Positions 56,709-64,000 of a stretch of DNA of 64,000 nucleotides are shown piece by piece. The stretch covers positions 9,796,001 through 9,860,000 of the forward strand of contig OW051495.1 in NCBI GenBank assembly GCA_932521035.1. Reading direction: 5' to 3'. The translations under genes were made by a program, and so were the position numbers. Under the pieces are notes generated by a model. It was not told the DNA's origin. It searched no databases and saw only the letters and a program-made list of their open reading frames with translations. Origin of the DNA: Oscheius dolichura (Eukaryota; Nematoda; Chromadorea; Rhabditida; Rhabditidae). Every line of letters starts with the position of its first letter. Positions within the stretch are counted from its first letter, which is position 1.

Positions 56709-57837
56709 ATGGTTTTTCGTTTAGATCAAGTGAATCCTCTGCTATTGGAACAAATCATCACAAAGGTTTCCTTTTCTTCACTTTTTCTTTAAAACTAATA
56801 TTCCAGTTTAACGGAGACAGTTATTTTCTCCTGCAGCAGACATGTCGCTGGGTTAATGAATTCGTCCAAAGCAACCGAATGATTTCTATCCATTTGGATG
56901 GCAGATACACGCAAAATTTTAAACCCAAAGATGATCTTCAACTTGGGAACTCTTACCACTACTGGACCCGTTTCTTCCAATTCCAGTTCAATCGTAAACG
57001 AAAAACCAATCCAGAACTTGTTTGTCGCCTATCTTCTGCTTTGTATCAGAGGGAGGGATCAATTGAAAGATTTTATGGAACACGGTTACGGACACTTTCC
57101 ACGGATGGTCAGTAACTTTATTCTTCTTCTCCTTATCCTAGAATATCTTTAGAAGTTGGAAAAACGTACAAAAAACTTTGCGACTGCCTAGAAAAGAATA
57201 ACATCACATGTACTGAACTGCGAATGTACTGGTCGGAATTGACTAAAAAGCAGTGCTCGACATTATTCGATATTCTGAAACCATCAATGGTTGAGATGGA
57301 TAGTGGAGGATCTGACCGATATCAGGCACTTCTACAGTCAAATACACTAGTAAGTTTTGTTTTCCTCCTTGAGATTTCCGATTGCAATTGCAGAAAAAAG
57401 TGGAGGTATACCTGGATTCAGATATACTCGAGACTGCCGCCACAAAGCTCCTTTCCATGTTCGAAAATGTCAAGATTACTGTACGCGATAACAGTGCCCA
57501 GCTGCCTTTGATCCATACAATTTTACAGGTATACAAAAATCCCTTTATTTCCATTCTTGTTCTATAGGCCCTTCAATCCAAGCCGTTTCCAAAGCTTCGT
57601 AAATTCCACTTTTACGTTTGGGGAAAAGACATCCTACCTTCCAAGGAATATCTGGTGGAGGAGTTATTCGACTCTAACTTGACGATAGAAGAGGGCGGCA
57701 AAGGAGAGATCACCGCTTCGATGGAGACGCCGCGACATTTTCCCAGTGGAGCTTCCTGTGAAGTCCACATTACAGGAGGTGCTAACACTCATTCAAACGT
57801 CTATTATGCGGTGGAGGGAGAGATTTCCTCGTCATAA
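56709..57837 (+). CDS. F-box-like family protein, copy E
   Basis: MVFRLDQVNPLLLEQIITK, intron of about 41 nt, then GDSYFLLQQTCRWV. Then SIHLDGRY, YGTRLRTLST, intron, LTKKQCSTLFDILKPSMVEM, YQALLQSNTL, intron, LETAATKLLSMFENVKI, intron, FHFYVWGKDI and the end FPSGASCEVHI. All introns short. Frame intact, about 300 residues. It starts about 180 bp right of the satellite and reads away from it. Confidence 0.72.
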
Positions 57838-58561
57838 ACTTTTTCGATACTGTTTTGTGATTACAGTAGCTTACTTTTTGTCCTATGATGATAAATAGTC
57901 GTATGCTTATAAGAGCGCTTTAAACAGATTGCTGGCTTCATTTTATGGCTGTTCCAGCTTGACAATCCAATGGCCAAAACTATCATTTGAATCATCAGAT
58001 GTATCATTGCCTTAAAATTCCAGTGATGACAGCTTGTTATTCGGTTCCTCCACGGAAGTAAACGATACGTCGGCTTTAGTTTACTGTGATTAACTTCCTC
58101 CTCTACTGCTAGTATTTCCCCCTCATTATTTCATGTTTTCCGAGATATACGGAAATACACAAGGATACATCATGCCCTTTTATTTTTCTACATTTATATC
58201 AGCTGGGATGTGAATTACACCTTTCCTCCAGTAATTTCTACAAGATTCTTTAAAATTTCACCGCATTTTTTGACTTCCATAGCCAGTCTTGGGGCAGGGA
58301 AGACACCTTTGATCTTACCGTTTCCTCTTCCACTTTTTCCCTTTTCAATGAACATTCAAAACATCCGATAATTCGTTTGTTTGTCGCCCGGAAAGTTGAA
58401 AAAGTTCTTTAGCCCCGCATTATGAGGTGTTTGATATGATGACTAACTCAAAGACGAAAACACTTAAATTGAGATAATTATATCCTAGGTGTGAGGTTTT
58501 TGGCTGTGTTTGACGTCTATCTTCGGCTGGCTGCGAACTATTCAGTTCAATTTGAGCTGAA
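57838..58561. other. Gap with a degenerate F-box-like remnant
   Basis: Around 58,250-58,400 (plus) a frame reads FFDFHSQSWGREDTFDL, resembling the FHF-V-WGK block of copies A and E, with nothing else of the gene left: a seventh, decayed copy. Around 57,930-58,120 the minus strand is open without a start. Nothing else seen. Confidence 0.35.
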
Positions 58562-59667
58562 ATGAATGCTACCTGCACTCTGACTGCAACTGTAGAGGAA
58601 AACTTGGATCTTATTCTGAGTCTTAATTATGGATTTATTTCGATTATTCTTTACCTTATTCATATCGTCGTTATACTCAGAAAGAAGACATTCTATCATC
58701 CGTTTTTCTTTCAGTTTGTTCTTCTCTCCATTTCGGTAGGTTTTCCTCTCGTTTCTTTTAAAAATCCTCTCTAGAATATCATAATTTGGATAGATGTTCA
58801 AATTTCTCAAAGGTTCATCATCCACCCGTTCTTCTGTCAGTACTTCATTCCGTTTTACAACGTGCCTAATGCCTTTACCGTACTCCTAATCCATTGCTAT
58901 TACACTCCCTTGGCTTGTCAATTTTTCACCGTTATAACCATCTCAATCAGCCGGCTAACCGTCGTCGTTTGGCCCATAAGGGCACAAAAGGTAGGAACCT
59001 TTCATCTAAAATGGAAGTAGAAATCTTACTTTTTCAGTTCTGGGCTCGTTACAGTAAGCATACTCTATTTTTAATAGTTGCCTGTTCTTTCCTTTGGACA
59101 CTCTACCTTTTCACATGGACTGCCTTCATAAACATACGAGAAAATACGGGAAAATTATGGCTGCAGTATTCTGACGTTATTCCCAATGTACTGAAAATTG
59201 TCGAGTAGAAACGGTAACAATTTCCAGGCTCCTCTGTGGCTGATGCCGGCTATTCTTTCGGTTTTATGTCTTCTAATAATTTTTGTAACTACCATAATAA
59301 CCCTGTTAAAGCTTTACAAACTAAACTTGACGTCAAAAATTGTGGAGGTGAATCTTTTCCGGACAAGTATGGGTTTCTCCCTAACGACAGTAGTTGTCGC
59401 CTTCTACATGGTAAATATTTACTGTCCTATGCTGTCAAACTACAGTAATTTTAGATAGCCATGTCCATAACAGCCAGTTTTCCGGATCAGCAATGGCTGT
59501 GGGGCATTTTAATGAGTAAAGGGTATATTTACGACATTAACTGTCTACTACCGGCATGGTTGCTCTTATTCACCAATAGGCAGATCAGAAGGGCGGTTCT
59601 CCAAAAGAAGACAGTTGTTGTACCACTTACTACGATATTACCTGTTTCCAATGCCGTGGGAAAATAA
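58562..59667 (+). CDS. Seven-transmembrane chemoreceptor, srg-like
   Basis: MNATCTLTATVEEN, helix 1, KKTFYHPFFFQFVLLSIS, short intron, CQYFIPFYNVPNAFTVLL, ISISRLTVVVWPIRAQK at the third helix end, intron, FWARYSKHTLFLIVACSF, intron, LWLMPAILSVLCLLI, LFRTSMGFSLTTVVVAFYM, and the last helix YDINCLLPAWLLLFTNRQIR. The NRxxAVxxP-like SRLTVVVWP and the terminal TNRQIRRAV fit the srg family, though srv is also possible. Four short introns. Role as a sensory receptor is inferred from the family. Confidence 0.68.
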
Positions 59668-59731
59668 ACAATGGGTACAGAGGAATATATTCATTGGACC
59701 ATTGTATTCTAGAAATTGATACAATCTATCA

Positions 59732-60766
59732 TCACGCCCGTACAGGCTTCTGGCAAACGACAGCGGTAGACAGCGGCCAAAAATCCTGTTGGCTGTACCA
59801 TTGGCCGGGAGAGATCATTCCTATAGGATACCGGCCGATAGGCTCTCCGGGCGCGTAGTTAGTGTAAGTAGGATGGGTCTCGTCCCACCACACGCAGTCA
59901 TTGATTCCATTCGTTCCATCGCATCCCAATCCTAGCCAAGTAGCTGATTGTACGTCGAAAACTAAAGCCGCAACAAAATTTTGCATTCCAGCTGTGGTAA
60001 TTTTTGGCAAAGTGGCATTTTGATCTCGGCAGAATCGGTCAGCTGCGTAGTAGTGCAATCTGTTGACGAAACCAGTGAATAACTGGAAGAGCGACAGTGT
60101 AGCCTAAAGTCCAACTCACCCTGAAGCATTGGTTTTCATATTCAATGTATTCCGGGTCACATGGAGAGTCGCCTGAAAAAGCTTTTACATTTATAACGGA
60201 GTTCTCACTTGGAACATCGATTGTATCAGCGGTACACACAAATGGCAGGGCGGAGTAGCATAGGCCTTTTTTCCATAAATTAGAACCATCCGTTCGAACA
60301 CTTCCGCAATCGAAATTGCTCGGATCTATTGGCTCATCCGGTGCCCAATTTGTGTATAAGGCCGTATCATTCGTCGTCCAGGTCCATTTTGAAGCCAAAA
60401 GGAGATTCACTCCAATCCAAAAGTTAGTCGGAGGAGTGCCGTTGCTCTGACTGATAACAAGATCTAGAAAGAGGCGCATTCTCATCTTTTACTGTGTGGC
60501 TTACCGGCTACTAACGTGTTCTCAAAGCCATTCCTTATTACAGCCAAGTTTGCTCCAATAGACCTGCACTGGGACTCGGCTTCTAGGAAGACAGTCGGTT
60601 GCTTGAAGTAGAAGTAACATCTCAATTTATCGATTTACGGGAGGAATGGCCGTTACTTGTTGAAGTTGTTGTTGTAGATACCTCCTGTGGGGCATGAGGC
60701 AGCAAAGGTGAGGGAGAGCCCCAAAAGGAAGAACGTGATGGCAGGCAACATGGGAGAAGTGGGCAT
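59732..60766 (-). CDS. Secreted protein with two C-type lectin domains
   Basis: Signal peptide within MPTSPMLPAITFFLLGLSLT (an alternative ATG at 60,751 gives the same signal). First CTLD: KCYFYFKQPTVFLEAESQC, FWIGVNL, WTWTTND, NWAPDEPI, PFVC. A short linker leads to the second CTLD: CDPEYIEYENQCFR, YYAADRFC, ATWLGLGCDG, NYAPGEPIG, AVVCQKP. Both lack the sugar-binding EPN/QPD motif (EPI at that spot), so Ca-dependent sugar binding is doubtful. Nematode clec proteins of this layout are gut- or cuticle-secreted and often infection-induced; that is family knowledge, not seen here. Introns at about 60,645-60,610, 60,500-60,463 and 60,118-60,081. Confidence 0.85.
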
Positions 60767-60900
60767 ATTTCCGACAACACCATTTATCAGGTATAATTCG
60801 CTCCCCTATCAACCATAAGCTCAACTCTGAGCTGCTCAGAAATGCTGCTAACAAGGTGGAAATAATAAGAGAACCACGGTTATTTCAATCTAAACTTTAT

Positions 60901-61486
60901 TCAGCTAGACAAAGAAATGATTAACGATTCAATATAAACAGAAATATTAGCTTGTTCGACGTCAATAGATACGTCCCTGCTCCTCAAGTACTTCTGATGA
61001 CGACGAAGAACGGAAGAGAGAAGCCATGGAAACAGGGAGGCGAGAAGAAACAGAGACAGACTGAGGAGACCGTTTAAAACGTCGCCATCACTGTCGAGGT
61101 CGCGGTCCATCTGCCGTAGCTGTTCTAGTTTCAACAATGGTGCAAGGAAGATGTTGGGCAGGAGAGCAACCCAAACAGAAAGGCCTGCGAAGAACCAGAG
61201 AGTCCAAGTTATGAACTGGTAGAAGAAGATCATCGGCTGTAGAAGACACTGGCATCTGGTGATCAGTCCGAGGAGGAGAAATATGTTAGGCACTAGGAAT
61301 GAAACCAGACGAATGATCTGGAAAAGTATTGACTACATCGAAAAGGAGTGGTCAATTTACTTCGCTGTATTTCATAGTTTCAAATCCTCTGTTAAATCCA
61401 TAAATCAAGCGATGGGTAATGAGGATCCAGTTGAAGACGGCGATGAACCAGGAGAAGAAGATGGTAACTTTTTGGAGACGAGACAT
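60901..61486 (-). CDS. Small multi-pass membrane protein, unknown family
   Basis: MSRLQKVTIFFSWFIAVFNW start, then a charged turn and MKYSE, a 43-nt intron, and IIRLVSFLVPNIFLLLGL, FITWTLWFFAGLSVWVALLP, a charged loop LRQMDRDLDSDGD, and LSLSLFLLASLFPWLL. Four hydrophobic helices predicted by eye; tail ends ISLSS. About 180 residues. I do not recognise the family. Neighbours share no obvious link. Confidence 0.6.
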
Positions 61487-61805
61487 GGTAGACGTTGTTC
61501 TAGGAGAAAGAAACAAGAATAATGGGAGAAAGAGTAGAACGCAAAGCGATTGGAAGCAAGCGATTAGAAGCAAGTGGATAAGCGATCGCTTCTTTTAGTT
61601 GTGCGCTTTAACAAGACGAATTCCATCTCGGCGATCGATGCATGTAGCATTTGAAACCATAAAACCATGAAATTTAAAGTGATATTATGATTTATTTTCA
61701 ATGTTAATAGGTAACATGATTATGGGAATAAAACTTGAAGTAACATAGCAAGATGGCTCAGAGTACATTCTCAAACAAAAAAAATAATGTAAGGACAGGA
61801 AAAAC

Positions 61806-62851
61806 TTATGGTTGAGGAGAAACTTTGTAAAGTACTTTTATATATAATCCGTCGTTCAGTTGGTTTTGGATGATCACTCTACAAGAGGATCCGAGAGGGA
61901 ACTGCTGAGGCAGACGAATTACAGCATCTAGCTTCCAGCGATCCCACCCAAATCTCAACTCATAGTCAGGAAATTCTTTCACCAGCTCGTCTTCGGATAG
62001 CATGGAGCGGGCATTGCCCCATTTTACACCCAAATGAAATTCACGAAGTCTTGAAAATGGCTCATGGAAGAGCAGCTGAAAATGGAAGCCGTGATTTTTT
62101 AATTGCTTTTCTTACCGTCAGCACGGTGCGAAGCAGATCAAATGGGCTTGAGGCCAGCGACAGTTCAATGCCCACTTCTTCGTATGTAGAAAGGAGCTCT
62201 GGGGCCAATTTGGGAACATCTTCTACACTCAATTGAAGCACTACGCTTTTCTACAAATATCAACAAGTAAAACAAGAAATATTACTGAAACTGACAACAT
62301 TTTCCAGTCCGGAAAGAGCTTCATAATGAGTGGATTCCAGACTATCCATGAAAACCTTCACAGGTTTTAAAGTTTTGATAATTTCTACACATTGTTTCTT
62401 CGTCCAAACTTGGTTACAAAGTTCCAAGAAGTAGCATGTTATCTTGTTTTCCCTCAAGGATTTACAGACAAGCTTGCACTTTTTTGTCTTTCCTAAATTT
62501 TGTTAGATAGGCGGAAAAGAATAAATAAACGTACTTATAACTCTAAATTTACCCAAACGTGTTCCATAGTATCCTTCTGCTTCCATACTGGTGTATTTGT
62601 TGGAATCAATTTCCCAGATTGGCTTGCGCTTGTAAAATTTCAACCGACAAGTAGCGTCAACATGAACAGAAATGTTTGGACACGTTCGAATGAACGCGTA
62701 TATCCAACGGCAAGTCTGTTGGAGCCGGAAATATCTCTCCTCTTCTATCTGGAATTCTTTAATTGGTATAAAATATAATAGAAATGCTAACCTTGGTGAT
62801 AACCTTCTCGAGAAGGTGAGGCGGCAAAAGGCCTAATTTAAACGGGTCCAT
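61806..62851 (-). CDS. F-box-like family protein, copy F
   Basis: MDPFKLGLLPPHLLEKVITK, intron, then ERYFRLQQTCRWIYAF, ISVHVDATC, YGTRLG, intron, LRENKITCYFLELCNQVW, WTKKQCVEIIKTLKP, YEALSGLENV, intron, VEDVPKLAPELLSTYEE, intron, FHLGVKWGN and the end LPQQFPLGSSCRVII. Frame intact over five exons, about 300 residues. More like copies A, D and E than B and C. Confidence 0.72.
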
Positions 62852-62899
62852 TCTGTACCTAAACTGAACAATAAAGTAGAAAAAAAGGGAAAAAGGGAA

Positions 62900-63657
62900 T
62901 GTAAACGTGTTTCCTTCTCTGGTAATAGGATAAAAAAGAAATGTTAAAGAGTGTTAAAGTAGAAGAAATCAATAGGATAAAACCAAAACTCCGCAAAAGA
63001 GACGCAACAGATGGTTTTCCACCGGGCTAGGGCCACCAAATGGGATCTGGGCAAGGCGCATTTGCGGAGTAAGAGCAAATTCATAACAAGGTTCAAAGTT
63101 AGTCGAAACAGAACAGTTTTGCTCCAGGTTTTGAACAAACGGATCATAGAGAAAGGGACAAGCACATCCATTTTCGGAAACTTTCGAGATCACCGTAAGT
63201 CAACACAGGGTCTTGCCAATTCTACCCAGCAAAAAATGAGCTTTGCACTCCTCAAAGAGCCGGATGGTTCACGCTAGCTTAATTGTGGGAACGAGCAACC
63301 TCCGGTCTGCCATAACCAACGCCTTCTCAAGTCTACCGTAAGAGGAAGAGGGAAATCTGCTTTCGTCCTTTCCCCCCGTAATCAAATTACGTTTTTCTAC
63401 AGCCATTCGAGTGCCACATTTCCCCGTCATCCGGGCTTCTTTCTAGCGTATGTGTAAGCTAAACGCCCCCGTCGTTTTCCTGTCCACATTAGCCCAAGAC
63501 GGGAGGTGTGGGCGCAGTATCAAACCGGCCGGTGACAAGTTTCTCCTTCCTTGAACGTCATTCATCCCATCTGCCTAAAAGAAAGACATAGATAGCAGGC
63601 GATGTCTCAACCCTTCTCTTTATTTTTTATCGTCTTTATTTTCTAAAAGTTGAGTAA
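62900..63657. other. Intergenic region with cysteine-containing minus-strand frames
   Basis: A minus frame at 62,969-63,193 reads CACPFLYDPFVQNLEQNC and CYEFALTPQMRLAQIPFG: protein-like and Cys-rich, but with no signal peptide or start. It may be the last exon of a secreted-protein gene whose upstream exons I could not find. The right end is the collagen promoter. Confidence 0.35.
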
Positions 63658-63670
63658 TTTACAGGTAAAG

Positions 63671-64000
63671 ATGATGCGGGACGGGGCTACCATAGCTACC
63701 GTAGTCTCTATCACCATCAGTGTGAGCATGATCGGAGTAGCTTGCTATTTTGTCTCTTCCATTTATAGTGACATCAACGACTTCTATGAAGATTCAATGA
63801 AGGAATTCCAATCATTCCAGGTTATTCTTACCTTTTTTGTCTTAAAAATACAAATTCAGAGTCTCACAGACGATGCCTGGTCTGAAGTGTTGATCGTCAA
63901 CGAACCCCGGACAGCCGCCCAAGTTTTGGAGCGTGTCTTCGGCGGCAGAAAGAGAAGAAATCTCCCAGTTCAATGCAGTAGGCCACCTTCTGAATCTCTT
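63671..64000 (+). CDS. Cuticle collagen, N-terminal part (runs off the window)
   Basis: MMRDGATIATVVSITISVSM (or from the second Met, 63,674) leads into the single membrane helix of the nematode cuticle-collagen N domain: IGVACYFVSSIYSDINDFYE, an intron at about 63,823-63,859 after FQSFQ, then DDAWSEVL and a basic RKRR furin-type site before NLPVQC. Gly-X-Y repeats would follow beyond the edge. TTTACAG at 63,658-63,664 looks like a trans-splice acceptor 6 bp before the ATG. Structural protein of the exoskeleton, made by hypodermis. Confidence 0.85.
   Translation, partial: MMRDGATIATVVSITISVSMIGVACYFVSSIYSDINDFYEDSMKEFQSFQVILTFFVLKIQIQSLTDDAWSEVLIVNEPRTAAQVLERVFGGRKRRNLPVQCSRPPSESL

Overview
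The window is nuclear DNA of a nematode, most likely a rhabditid, species not resolved. The evidence is gene content and style: nematode chemoreceptor families (srh-, srx-, srg- and str-like), nematode-type nuclear hormone receptors with a CRACAAFF P-box, a cuticle collagen N-terminus at the right edge, CHK-like kinase and class 3 lipase genes, and a satellite built on TTAGGC, the nematode telomere unit. Introns are very short (about 35-50 nt, ending TTTTCAG or TTNNAG), so most genes had to be assembled by hand from short exons. Exon joins were chosen by frame and by comparison among copies inside the window; no database search was possible.

Layout. 0-4.9 kb: 3' part of a kinase-like gene, then an srh receptor pseudogene split by two fold-back elements. 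4.9-9.2 kb (minus strand): an atypical soluble guanylate cyclase and a str-type receptor. 9.6-18 kb: one F-box-like gene, two tandem MYND-SET (SMYD-type) genes plus a third truncated copy, fold-back and tRNA-derived repeats. 19-24 kb: an srx-type receptor, a Gly/Tyr/Gln-rich secreted protein and a mitochondrial-type thiolase. 24-31 kb: a tandem duplication alternating an unnamed plus-strand locus (called X here, four copies) with minus-strand F-box-like genes. 31-36 kb: a second srx gene, an srh-like gene and a secreted lipase. 36-46 kb: an F-box gene, two tandem nuclear receptors, a SEC14/GOLD protein and a CHK-like kinase. 45.8-53.3 kb: an srh cluster (three apparently intact genes, one fragment) with a further F-box-like gene between copies. 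53.4-64 kb: cytidine deaminase, a 1.75 kb telomere-like satellite, another F-box-like gene, an srg-type receptor, a two-domain C-type lectin, a small multi-pass membrane protein, a sixth F-box-like gene and the start of a cuticle collagen.

How it hangs together. This looks like an accessory-rich chromosome-arm-type region: fast-evolving sensory, immune-like and detoxification-type families in tandem arrays with truncated and frameshifted copies, mixed with a few conserved metabolic genes. The most distinctive item is a family of about 300-residue F-box-like proteins (six full-length loci plus remnants), present on both strands and locally duplicated together with the X locus. Two related palindromic elements flanked by TTA have both landed in srh genes, one of them cleanly inside an intron. 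No CRISPR array, operon of bacterial type or viral gene was seen.
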